Positions 15,556 through 23,424 of a stretch of 33,842 nt of DNA are shown here, piece by piece. The DNA comes from an uncultured Clostridia bacterium (lineage in GTDB: Bacteria; Bacillota; Clostridia; Oscillospirales; Ruminococcaceae), in the NCBI GenBank assembly GCA_944382905.1, contig CALWNU010000012.1:1-33842 (forward strand), read 5' to 3'. Position numbers and translations under genes: made by a program. Positions within the stretch are counted from its first letter, which is position 1. The number at the start of each line of letters is the position of its first letter. Below the pieces are notes generated by a model that saw only the letters and a list, made by a program, of their open reading frames with translations, had not been told where the DNA came from and ran no database searches.

Positions 15556-16751
15556 TCAGGAGCGTTGGGAAGCCGTGTCGGTATTGCCTTTTAACCTGCG
15601 ATAGTACCCATCCGCATAAAAAAGATAAACCACTCCTCCGATGAGATATGCAAGAGCAGTGAAAGCAAATCCGGTTGTCAAGCCAATGGATTCCTGCATA
15701 AAGCCCATGAGCAGGGAACCGATCCCGATTCCGATATCATAGGACAGCATATAAGTCAAATTGGCTACACCACGCTGGGGGCCAGGGGTTGTTCCGGTTA
15801 CAAAAGATTGGAACAGTGGTTGCAGAATACCATATCCCAGCCCGAAAAAGAATCCTGCAATCAGCAAATGCGCCCCTGTTTCCAGAAAAGGAAACTAAGC
15901 ATTGTAACAATCAGGACAACTAAGCTGGAATAGACCAAAAGGCGGTGTGTGCCGGCGTCGATTGCCTTTTGGGTCGACGGTTTGGAAGCCAGCATGCCAA
16001 CCACCAGGCAAATATAAAAATAGGGAAGAAACGACGTTATATTTTTTTCCTGCGCCAAAATGGAAGAATAGGAAATCACCGCGCCATATGGAATCATGAG
16101 GAACATCATATTGAACATGAACGGGAGGGCGGGTCCATATATGGATTCTTTGACAGAAAACTTTTTTCGCTCCACCTTTGGATAGCGGATTCTACAGCAA
16201 GACACGCAAATCAGGGCGGCTACCGTAATCCCAAAAACGGTAAGGAAAGACGCCTTGCTGCTCATATTGCTCTGTACCTGAAGCCCCACATAGGGGCCAA
16301 GCGTCATCCCAATGGACACAGTGAAGGCGAACCGGCTTATTCCCTCGGTAATCTTCGCCACAGGCAGGACATCGCCAGCCAGCGTCATCGTCGCAGAACC
16401 ACATACGGAATACACAACCCCCATGTACGAGCGAATGCCGATGAGCAAGCTGAAGACAGGAAATGCAATAAACGCGGGAAATGATAAGCAAAATAAGGCT
16501 AAAAACAGCAAATATACACGATAGCGATTGAAATTGTCCAACAAATACCCCGCCACCGGGCGGAACAGGACGGTGGCAATTGACATTGCCGTCAATACGA
16601 TTCCCACTTTGGAACCGGTAATCCCAATCTCCTGACAATAAACAGGAATAATAGGAATAGACGCGTAAAATGCAGCCAATACCAACAGGTTGGTAATGAA
16701 CAGAAGAATAAATCTCCTATTCCAAATTTTTTCCGTTTTTTCCATACTCAT
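15556..16751 (-). pseudogene. MFS drug-efflux transporter, broken by a single-base frameshift
   Basis: The N-terminal 296 residues (starting MSMEKTEKIWNRRF, ATG 16749-16751 after AAGGGG) and a C-terminal piece encoded at 15556-15867 in another frame together give a full 12-helix MFS protein of about 400 residues. The join is at about 15872-15885: the frame reads LFWKQGRIC then stop, whereas the next frame continues TGAHLLIAGFFFGLGYG. Restoring one A in the AAA run (giving tgg aaa aca ggg) repairs it exactly. This fits a recent deletion or a sequencing error in a short homopolymer. Motifs such as LFRPVAGYLLDNFNRYRVY are typical of MFS drug/H+ antiporters. A divergent MarR gene with matching operators suggests the system was recently functional. 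Confidence 0.88.
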
Positions 16752-16783
16752 AGAACCCCTTACTGTTTACTCTTTCGTATATA

Positions 16784-16868
16784 GTGGCATTTGCCACCAT
16801 CTAAATATACCACAGAAAGCGATTTCCGTCAATATTTCGTTGCAAATGCCACCAAATAAAGTTATAAT
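16784..16868. promoter_or_regulatory. Divergent promoters with two MarR-type operators
   Basis: Plus promoter (marR): TTGCAA 16840-16845, TATAAT 16863-16868, spacer 17. Minus promoter (MFS): TTGACG 16827-16832, TATATT 16804-16809, spacer 17. A perfect palindrome GTGGCATTTGCCAC is at 16784-16797, over the expected MFS start site, and GTTGCAAATGCCAC, matching its complement at 13 of 14 positions, is at 16839-16852, over the marR -35 box. One repressor could therefore close both promoters. Confidence 0.85.
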
Positions 16869-16896
16869 GGTCTATGACACAAAGGAGGGGTACCGC

Positions 16897-17331
16897 ATGG
16901 CAAATATGATGGACAGTCCGTTTAAATCGATTTCCATCTTATACAGGAAATCCCATATCTGGCTGAATGACAGCTGCACGCCATATGACCTGACGGCGGC
17001 ACAGGCCGTTGTCATTTTGATGGTTTGTGATTTTGTTATCTTGACGCAAGACGATATTACAAAACGGCTTGGGCTGGATAAGAGCGTAATTGCAAAAACC
17101 GTCACAAAACTGGTAGAAAGAGGATTTCTGATTCGAACGACCAACCCAAAAGATAAACGGACTTATACGATTCAGCCAACGGAAAAAGCCTGGAAAGTAT
17201 ATCCATTTGTCAAAGAACAAATCGAAATCTGTTTTCGGAGGATGACCCAGCATATGACAGATACCGAACAGGCGGAATTCAAACGTCTTCTTCTATTGGC
17301 GGCTGAAACGACCATTGAACAGGATGATTAG
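16897..17331 (+). CDS. MarR-family regulator of the divergent MFS gene
   Basis: The 144-residue protein starts at ATG 16897 after AAAGGAGGGG; a longer frame upstream runs through the promoter and is not real. It has a helix-turn-helix (LTQDDITKRLGLDKSVIAKTVTKL) and the wing motif NPKDKRTYTIQPTEKA, both typical of MarR. It is divergent from the MFS efflux gene and most likely represses it and itself through the two palindromes between them; the inducer is unknown. Confidence 0.9.
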   Translation: MANMMDSPFKSISILYRKSHIWLNDSCTPYDLTAAQAVVILMVCDFVILTQDDITKRLGLDKSVIAKTVTKLVERGFLIRTTNPKDKRTYTIQPTEKAWKVYPFVKEQIEICFRRMTQHMTDTEQAEFKRLLLLAAETTIEQDD

Positions 17332-17403
17332 GCCATTCGGGGAGAGGACCAACAAAACACTATCTGTTCCCCCGATCACGAGAAACTTGCTTGCCGCAGA
17401 AAG

Positions 17404-17438
17404 AAAAAGCCAGCGGGATTTTTCCCGCTGGCTTTTTT
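17404..17438. terminator. Bidirectional terminator between marR and the PBP gene
   Basis: Stem 17404-17418/17423-17437 (core GCCAGCGGGA/TCCCGCTGGC) with a T-only loop and A/T-runs on both sides; serves two converging genes. Confidence 0.92.
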
Positions 17439-17478
17439 GCCTTGTGCGCCGTCGAAATGACGTTTTGGGACAGCCGAG

Positions 17479-19779
17479 CTAATGGCTGTCGATCACTTCT
17501 TCGTCTTCTATATCCTCTTCGTCCTCCTCCAGCCCATGGTCGCCGCCGGAACCGCCGACTTCTCCTTCTTCCGATTCCACCGACCCCAAATGCTGCACGC
17601 AGGTTCCCGGTATATTCGATTCCTTATACCAGCCGGTCTCCGTGTTGGGGCAAGCAGCGGTAGCAATTTCGCCGGAATCCGTACAATAGGTCATTTGCAC
17701 CACTTTCCCGCTGGTGGGGAATTGCTTGACCTCCAGCCCTTCGTGGATATGCTGCATCACTTGCCGCCAGATAATGGGTGGCGGATAGCTGCTGTAGCGG
17801 ATCTGGATATTCGAATCGTTGGCATAACCAAACCATACGCCGCCGACATAATACGGCGTCATCCCCATGAACCATTGGTCCACGTCGTTGCTGGTGGTAC
17901 CGGTTTTGCCCGCTACCGGCATAGAACCGAATTTCGCGGTGCTGCCGGTCCCCAGCGCACCGGTGACGACGCGCTGCAACAGCTTGTTCATCACTTCCGC
18001 CGTATCTTCCGACAGGACGCGCTGCGGCGTGGGATTCTGTTCCAGGACGACATTTCCTTCGCTGTCATAAACCACCGAATAGCTGTACGGTTCATAATAC
18101 AGGCCGCCGTTGTCAAAAATCTGATAAGCCGCCGTCATTTCCATCACGGTCACGCCTTGGGTCAAGGCGCCCAGTCCCAACGGCGCGCGGGCAACATCGT
18201 TGTTGGCGCCGGAGCCTACCAGCGTGGTAAAATGCAGCTGGTTAACCATGAAATCATACGATACCTGCGGGGTCAGCAGTTCCAAAACCCGAACCGCAAC
18301 GGTATTGGTCGACCGGCGGATGGCATAATCCACCGTGACATCGCCCATATAGGTACCGTAATGGTTGATGGGCCAGTCGGAGGTGAATTCGCTGTTGGCA
18401 TCCGCTTTTTCCACCGGGCTGTCGTCGAAAATCTTGGACCAGTAGATCATATCAAAATCCATTGCCGGCCCATAGACCGAAAGCGGCTTGATGGCAGATC
18501 CCGGCTGCCGGACGCCGCTGGTTGCCAGGTTGAGGATGCGGTCCCCTTCCTTTTCTCCCCTGCCGCCGGCAATCCCGACCAATTTCCCGTTGGGCTCCAT
18601 GATTACCATGGCCGCGTCAGGCTGCTCTTCCACAAAGGTCCCCGTCTTCAGGTTATAGCCCCGGACCGTTGGGAAAATGGAATTTTCCGGATCCTGGTCG
18701 GCAAACACCACGTCCAGATAATCCTGGATATCCTTGTCCATGGTGGTGTAAATCCGGTATCCGCCTTTGAGGACCTTGTCCTCTGCCGTCTCATAGGTAT
18801 AGCCGTATTTGCTCATCAGGTCCTGGATGACTTCTTCCAGGACGTAATCTTCAAAGTAGCTCAGGGTCGCCTTTTGGGTCGTGTCGGTGGAATTATCGTA
18901 GGTCACCACCTGGATCTGCTCCGCCATCGCCTGCTCGTATTCGGCCTGGGTGATATAGCCTTCCTCCAGCATCTGGCCTAAGATCCATTCCCGGCGTTCC
19001 CGGTTGTTTTCTTCGTGGTTAAACAGTTCCCGCTTGGACGGGTTCTGGGTAATGGCGATCAGCGCCGCGCTTTCCGCAATGCTCAGCTGGCTGACGTCCT
19101 TGCCAAAATACAGGTTGGCCGCCGCCTGCACCCCGTCGGTATTCCAGCCCAAGTGGATGGAATTGAGGTACGCTTCCATGATCTGCTCTTTGGAACAGGA
19201 TTTTTCCAGGCTCAGCGCCCGGAAAATCTCTTTGATTTTCCGCTCTACGCTGAAATCATTTTCCCCGGTAATGTTTTTGATCAGCTGTTGGGTAATGGTG
19301 GACCCGCCCTGGGTTCCGCCCTTCAAAAAATGGGTCACCGTCGCGTAGATCGTCCGTTTCCAGTCCACGCCTTGATGTTCCAAAAACCGTTTGTCTTCCC
19401 CGGCGATGGCCGCCTGGATCAAATGTTCCGGAATATCCTCATAATCGACCCAAATCCGGTTTTCTTCTCCGTGCAGCCGGTTCAGCTCTACATATTCACC
19501 CGTGGACTTGTCCTGGACATACAATATGCTGGTATAGTTCATTTCCAGACTATTGAGGTCCAGATCCGATTCGTCATCCAAAAAGCCCACAATATATACG
19601 GTCATGATACACGCCACAATACAGCCGGTAATGACCATAATAAAAAACATTGTCGCCAGCGTTTTGAAGAATACGGCGCCCAGCTCTTTTGCCACGGCGC
19701 CGGCCGATTTCGGTCCGCCAGATTTCCGGATTCCCGGCTTTTTCTGGTTTTCAGGCATATGGTTGCGGGCATTGCCCAT
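17479..19779 (-). CDS. Class A penicillin-binding protein (PBP1A family)
   Basis: This 766-residue bifunctional enzyme polymerises and cross-links peptidoglycan outside the membrane. Residues 1-36 are cytoplasmic and basic, 37-67 the membrane anchor. The glycosyltransferase (GT51) domain has catalytic E128 in AGEDKRFLEHQG and GGSTITQQLIKN (158-169). The transpeptidase has S428 in PGSAIKP, the SxN motif S490-T-N492, and KTG at 625-627. The C-terminal tail after about 690 has two Cys and is very acidic (EEDEEDIEDEEVIDSH). The start ATG 19777-19779 follows GGAGGG. It stands alone. Confidence 0.96.
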   Translation of the reverse strand: MGNARNHMPENQKKPGIRKSGGPKSAGAVAKELGAVFFKTLATMFFIMVITGCIVACIMTVYIVGFLDDESDLDLNSLEMNYTSILYVQDKSTGEYVELNRLHGEENRIWVDYEDIPEHLIQAAIAGEDKRFLEHQGVDWKRTIYATVTHFLKGGTQGGSTITQQLIKNITGENDFSVERKIKEIFRALSLEKSCSKEQIMEAYLNSIHLGWNTDGVQAAANLYFGKDVSQLSIAESAALIAITQNPSKRELFNHEENNRERREWILGQMLEEGYITQAEYEQAMAEQIQVVTYDNSTDTTQKATLSYFEDYVLEEVIQDLMSKYGYTYETAEDKVLKGGYRIYTTMDKDIQDYLDVVFADQDPENSIFPTVRGYNLKTGTFVEEQPDAAMVIMEPNGKLVGIAGGRGEKEGDRILNLATSGVRQPGSAIKPLSVYGPAMDFDMIYWSKIFDDSPVEKADANSEFTSDWPINHYGTYMGDVTVDYAIRRSTNTVAVRVLELLTPQVSYDFMVNQLHFTTLVGSGANNDVARAPLGLGALTQGVTVMEMTAAYQIFDNGGLYYEPYSYSVVYDSEGNVVLEQNPTPQRVLSEDTAEVMNKLLQRVVTGALGTGSTAKFGSMPVAGKTGTTSNDVDQWFMGMTPYYVGGVWFGYANDSNIQIRYSSYPPPIIWRQVMQHIHEGLEVKQFPTSGKVVQMTYCTDSGEIATAACPNTETGWYKESNIPGTCVQHLGSVESEEGEVGGSGGDHGLEEDEEDIEDEEVIDSH

Positions 19780-19914
19780 CTTGCAGTCCCTCCTTGTTGC
19801 GCGTTCGGCTAAGCCGAAAATCAGAGCGGTATGCCGCTGTGCAAACTCTACCGCAGACCTTCTGCGTCCAATGAGCGGCCAGCTTTAGGCGGCGCGCTCG
19901 AAACACATGGAATT

Positions 19915-19923
19915 ATTATACCA
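19915..19923 (-). promoter_or_regulatory. Extended -10 promoter, probably of the PBP gene
   Basis: Minus-strand TGGTATAAT (extended -10) with no recognisable -35, about 135 bp before the PBP start. The remaining 19780-20046 holds no gene I can support. Confidence 0.5.
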
Positions 19924-20046
19924 TACTCTGAACAGAAAATGTTAATAAATTACGAAAAGAAATTCGCCCGTTTTCATGGGAAATGAATACTTTTCCCTAT
20001 TTTGCCCAAGATAATTCCAACTACTTCGTTTAAAGGCGGGGCGTTT

Positions 20047-20376
20047 ATGAAAAAATTTTTCGGGTTTACTACCATGTCGGTCGCCGGCGCAATCCTCATT
20101 TCCGGGATCTTGCTGTCTTTGACGGGCAAGGATTTTTCCGCGCAAAGTCCGGTTAGCGATGTTTCCCATCCAGAGGCATCCGGCGTATACGAATATTGGC
20201 TGCGGGATTACAACGGGTACCTTGCCGTCTTCCAGTCCGGAGAGGCGGAACCGGAAATGATCTTCCAGGTTTTTACCCGGAATCTGCCCGCCTACGACCA
20301 GCAAGCGTTGCAAGACGGCATCGGCGTCCGGGATTACGAGGAGCTGGTCGCCCGGATCGAGGATTTCATCAGTTGA
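20047..20376 (+). CDS. Small anchored extracytoplasmic protein, BofC C-terminal-like
   Basis: The 109-residue protein has a basic start and one hydrophobic segment (about 9-27), acting as signal peptide or anchor, then a small domain with YEYWLRDYNGYLAVFQSGE, the pattern 'YxLRxYNGxLAVF' of the BofC C-terminal domain. In Bacillus BofC lies in the forespore membrane space and delays pro-sigma-K processing; many Clostridia have short single-domain relatives whose role is unknown. The start ATG 20047 follows GGCGGGG. It is monocistronic. Confidence 0.65.
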   Translation: MKKFFGFTTMSVAGAILISGILLSLTGKDFSAQSPVSDVSHPEASGVYEYWLRDYNGYLAVFQSGEAEPEMIFQVFTRNLPAYDQQALQDGIGVRDYEELVARIEDFIS

Positions 20377-20431
20377 TATCAGAAAAACCCTCGTTTTAAC
20401 CAAATTGTAACGAACCGTAACTGAAACAGCG

Positions 20432-20460
20432 TTGTTTTGCCCTGTTTTTTTGCATATAAT
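20432..20460 (+). promoter_or_regulatory. Promoter upstream of the symporter leader
   Basis: TTGTTT (20432-20437) and TATAAT (20455-20460), spacer 17. Transcription would begin near 20467, about 195 nt before the symporter start and before a full terminator. Confidence 0.75.
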
Positions 20461-20574
20461 AAAAACAGAACAAGATTTCTCGTTTTGGTCGGTTCTCTCC
20501 AGCGACATGTTCGTTACTGATTAAAACGATTGTTTTCCAACATATTCTTCCATTGTATCATGGTATTTCCCCCC

Positions 20575-20601
20575 AAAACCCCGGCAATGCCGGGGTTTTT
20601 T
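20575..20601 (+). terminator. Terminator inside the symporter leader (attenuator or sRNA end)
   Basis: AAAACCCCGGC (20575-20585) and GCCGGGGTTTT (20589-20599), loop AAT, followed by T to 20601. It lies 62 bp before the symporter start, and I see no second promoter after it. It could end a leader RNA of about 135 nt, a small RNA, or read-through from the BofC-like gene. Confidence 0.85.
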
Positions 20602-20662
20602 CATGGATGGGCTTCATATCCTGTCTGCCAGCGGCATACCTTTAACAAACGGGGGGGATTGT

Positions 20663-22087
20663 ATGCTGAGATGGTTGGAAACCGTAAACGAAACAATCGG
20701 CAGGATTGTATGGGGTCCGGCCACCCTTCTTTTGTTTTTGGGCGCCGGCGTCTGGTTCACTGTCGGGACCGGATGGTTCCAGATTGCCAGGATCCGGCTG
20801 ATCCTGCGGCGGACCTTGGGCAGCCTGCGCAAAAACCGGGACCGAAACCGCGACGGCATTTCCCCGTTCCAGGCCATGTCCACGGCGCTGGCCGGGACCA
20901 TGGGCGTGGGAAACATCACCGGAATCGCCATCGCCATGACCTTAGGCGGCGCCGGGGCGATCTTTTGGATGTGGGTCAGCGCCTTTTTCGGCATGATGAC
21001 CAAATACGCCGAAGTGTTTTTGGCCGTCCGGTTCCGGCAAAAGGGCCCTTCCGGCTATTACGGCGGCCCCATGTATTATATGGAACAGGGGCTGGGATGC
21101 AGAACCCTTGCCGTTGTATTTTGCCTGTTGTGCGTCGCCTCCTCCCTGGGAGTGGGCAACATGACCCAGTCCAACGCCATTTCCCTGGCGGTTTCCGGGC
21201 TTTTCCCGGTTCCCGCCTGGGTCACCGGCCTGATCACAACCTTATGCATCGGCCTGGTCATTTTCGGCGGGATCCGGCGGATTGCCGCTGTCACCGAACG
21301 GATGATCCCGTTTTTATCCCTGGCCTACCTGCTGTGCGCCATCCTGGTTTTGATTTTGCGCGCTGAGCGGTTGCCAGGCGCGCTGCTTTCCATTGTCACA
21401 TCCGCGTTGAACCTGCCTTCCGCCGCTGGTGGAATCGCCGGATACCATGTCTCCCAGGCGATTCGGTATGGGTTTGCACGGGGGATTTTTTCCAACGAGG
21501 CCGGGCTTGGTTCGGCGCCGATCGCCCATGCCGCTTCGGACGCGGCCCATCCGGTGGAACAGGGCATGTGGGGGATTTTCGAAGTCTTTGCCGACACCTT
21601 GGTCGTCTGCACCCTGACCGCGCTGGTGATCCTGACCTCCGGCGTGGCGGACGACGGGTTTTTCGGCGCGGAAATGACCGCCTGTGCCTTTTCGTCGGTG
21701 TTGGGCAGCTGGGGAGGCAAGATCATCTGCCTTTCCTTGATTTTTTTCGCAGTCGCCTCTATCCTCGGCTGGTCCTATTACGGGGAACAGAGCTTAAACT
21801 ACCTGCTGCCCCGGCGGCCCAACGCCATTGGAGTGTACCGGGCAGTTTTCCTTGTTTGCTGCTTTATCGGGTCTGTCGCCCGGCTCGAGCTAATCTGGGG
21901 GATCGCGGATATTCTCAACGGCCTGATGGCCATCCCCAATTTGCTGGCTATCCTGCCTCTGAGCGGGCTTGTATTCCGCGCAACAAGGGAATATATCACC
22001 GCCCCGCTGGTGTTCCGCTTTAAAAAACGCCAGGGGCCCGAACCGGATCCCGAGGATCCCGTACCAACAAAAAAAGCGCGCCTGTAA
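20663..22087 (+). CDS. Alanine/glycine:cation symporter (AGCS family)
   Basis: The 474-residue membrane protein imports alanine or glycine with Na+ or H+. It has the AGCS signature near residue 92 (MGVGNITGIAIAMTLGGAGAIFWMW), the PSGYYGGPMYYMEQGLG loop, GIFSNEAGLGSAPIAHAAS, and LGWSYYGEQSLNYLL. The ATG at 20663 follows GGGGGGA at good spacing; the longer frame begins in the terminator. Its stop lies in the loop of the downstream terminator. An attenuator-like terminator in the leader suggests control by transcription termination. Confidence 0.93.
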   Translation: MLRWLETVNETIGRIVWGPATLLLFLGAGVWFTVGTGWFQIARIRLILRRTLGSLRKNRDRNRDGISPFQAMSTALAGTMGVGNITGIAIAMTLGGAGAIFWMWVSAFFGMMTKYAEVFLAVRFRQKGPSGYYGGPMYYMEQGLGCRTLAVVFCLLCVASSLGVGNMTQSNAISLAVSGLFPVPAWVTGLITTLCIGLVIFGGIRRIAAVTERMIPFLSLAYLLCAILVLILRAERLPGALLSIVTSALNLPSAAGGIAGYHVSQAIRYGFARGIFSNEAGLGSAPIAHAASDAAHPVEQGMWGIFEVFADTLVVCTLTALVILTSGVADDGFFGAEMTACAFSSVLGSWGGKIICLSLIFFAVASILGWSYYGEQSLNYLLPRRPNAIGVYRAVFLVCCFIGSVARLELIWGIADILNGLMAIPNLLAILPLSGLVFRATREYITAPLVFRFKKRQGPEPDPEDPVPTKKARL

Positions 22088-22100
22088 GGCGCGCTTTTTT
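22071..22100. terminator. Bidirectional terminator overlapping the symporter stop
   Basis: AAAAAGCGCGCC (22071-22082) pairs with GGCGCGCTTTTT (22088-22099); the TAA at 22085-22087 is in the loop. It serves the symporter and the converging cold-shock gene. Confidence 0.93.
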
Positions 22101-22112
22101 CTCTTTGGCTCT

Positions 22113-22325
22113 TTACTGCGGGCAGACGTTCACCGCTCTGGTCTTCCCGGTATTTTTCGGGTCGGCCTCGATATCAAAAGTAACCTTCTGTCCCTCGTTA
22201 AGGGTTTTAAACCCTTCGGTCATAATAGCGGAAAAATGAACGAATACGTCCTCTCCGCCTTCGTCGTTGGAAATAAATCCAAACCCTTTGTCTGCGTTAA
22301 ACCATTTTACCGTACCGTGATGCAT
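22113..22325 (-). CDS. Cold-shock protein (CspA/CspB family)
   Basis: A 70-residue single cold-shock domain that binds single-stranded RNA/DNA and melts mRNA structure. RNP1 is KGFGFIS (about 14-20) and RNP2 DVFVHFS (about 28-34), following the family start [11 protein letters not shown]. The ATG at 22323-22325 has GGAGG upstream. The gene has its own consensus promoter and a 120-nt leader with a 15-bp hairpin, as is common in cold-inducible csp genes. Confidence 0.96.
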   Translation of the reverse strand: MHHGTVKWFNADKGFGFISNDEGGEDVFVHFSAIMTEGFKTLNEGQKVTFDIEADPKNTGKTRAVNVCPQ

Positions 22326-22371
22326 TCTTCGTACCTCCAAAAAAGATTATATTCCGGGCAAAAGAAAAACC

Positions 22372-22422
22372 CACATGTTTGTGTAAACCATCCGGCGAAC
22401 AAATGACTTACACAAACATGTG
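22372..22422 (-). promoter_or_regulatory. 15-bp hairpin in the csp leader
   Basis: CACATGTTTGTGTAA (22372-22386) and TTACACAAACATGTG (22408-22422) are perfect inverted copies around a 21-nt loop. On the minus strand the stem is followed by GGGTTTTTCTTTT, so it could end transcription, act as a temperature-sensitive leader structure, or both. Confidence 0.75.
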
Positions 22423-22451
22423 AGTTCAATCGTGCTGTAGAATACAAAATA

Positions 22452-22480
22452 ATTTTACCACAATTCCAACAGATTGTCAA
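22452..22480 (-). promoter_or_regulatory. csp promoter
   Basis: Minus-strand TTGACA (22475-22480) and TAAAAT (22452-22457), spacer 17. The start near 22445 gives a leader of about 120 nt. Confidence 0.82.
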
Positions 22481-22501
22481 GTGCCTGCGGATTCTGCGGC
22501 G

Positions 22502-23314
22502 CTACTTCTTTTTCCCCATCTGCCGGGATTTTTCCATACAGGCGTCCATTGCCGCAAACACGGCGCCGCGCAGCCCTTTTTGTTCCAGCTGTTCGATCCC
22601 CTCGATGGTGGTCCCACCAGGAGAACAAACCATGTCCTTGAGTGTGCCGGGGTGAATCCCCGTTTCCCGCACCATTTTTGCGGCGCCCAATACCGCCTGG
22701 GAAGCAAACCGGTACGCCTGCGCGCGGGGCATTCCCCCTTTGACCGCCGCGTCCGCCATCGCTTCGATAAACACATAGACAAATGCCGGCGAAGACCCGC
22801 TCACTGCGCCAACCGCATCGATGAGATGCTCCTCTAGGACTTCCGACTGCCCCAAAGCGGCGAAAAGCTCCCGGACTTCCTGCGTCTGCTCCGGCGTGAT
22901 CCACCTGCCGGGGAATACCGCAGACATCCCCTCTCTCACCATGCACGGCGTATTCGGCATGACCCGCGCCAGATGGACCGGGCGGTCAAACCATTCGTCC
23001 ATCTGCGCCAGGCTCACCCCGGCGGCCACCGAAACCACTACCGCGTCGTCCCGGATCCCGTCTTTTACCTGGCTGATGACCCCTTGGATCAGATGCGGTT
23101 TCACCGCCAGAATGAGAATATCCGATTGCTGGGCCACTTGTAAATTGTCCTCGGTAACGTGGATTCCGTATTCCTGCTGCAAGGAAGACAGATGGGTCAT
23201 GGTAGGCGCGGCGGCCCAGACCTGATCTGGCCGGCATACGTTCGCCTGCAAAATACCGCGGATGATCGCTCCCGCCATATTCCCGGCGCCGAGAAATCCA
23301 ATCGTTTTTTCCAT
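22502..23314 (-). CDS. proC: Pyrroline-5-carboxylate reductase
   Basis: The 270-residue NAD(P)H enzyme makes proline from pyrroline-5-carboxylate. It has the dinucleotide fold IGFLGAGNMAGAI (5-17), AVKP in the nucleotide domain, PNTPCMVREGMS, and the C-terminal ProC signature (GSSPAFVYVFIEAMADAAVKGG and SPGGTTIEGI). The ATG at 23312-23314 follows AGGAGGG. No proA or proB is in the window. Confidence 0.96.
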   Translation of the reverse strand: MEKTIGFLGAGNMAGAIIRGILQANVCRPDQVWAAAPTMTHLSSLQQEYGIHVTEDNLQVAQQSDILILAVKPHLIQGVISQVKDGIRDDAVVVSVAAGVSLAQMDEWFDRPVHLARVMPNTPCMVREGMSAVFPGRWITPEQTQEVRELFAALGQSEVLEEHLIDAVGAVSGSSPAFVYVFIEAMADAAVKGGMPRAQAYRFASQAVLGAAKMVRETGIHPGTLKDMVCSPGGTTIEGIEQLEQKGLRGAVFAAMDACMEKSRQMGKKK

Positions 23315-23356
23315 GGGATTCCCTCCTGTTTGGCTCTTGCCCCATTTTTCCAAAAG

Positions 23357-23386
23357 CAAAAGAGGGGCGGCAAGGCCCCTCTTTTG
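23357..23386 (-). terminator. Terminator of the FrlB-like gene
   Basis: CAAAAGAGGGGC (23357-23368) and GCCCCTCTTTTG (23375-23386), loop GGCAAG, with T-rich sequence following on the minus strand. Confidence 0.85.
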
Positions 23387-23424
23387 TAGAAAGCTATGTA
23401 AAAACCCTTTTGCACTAGCCGAAA

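Noticed and set aside
17482..18981. Plus-strand frame of 499 codons antisense to the PBP gene
   Set aside because: The minus frame has all catalytic motifs of a class A PBP; this one has no recognisable domain or ribosome site.
19942..20508. Minus-strand 188-codon frame over the BofC-like gene
   Set aside because: The plus-strand product has a signal segment and the BofC-type pattern, and the minus frame has no clear ribosome site or domain.
20467..20601. Glycine riboswitch before the symporter
   Set aside because: The conserved aptamer core sequences were not found; the leader is reported as unexplained.
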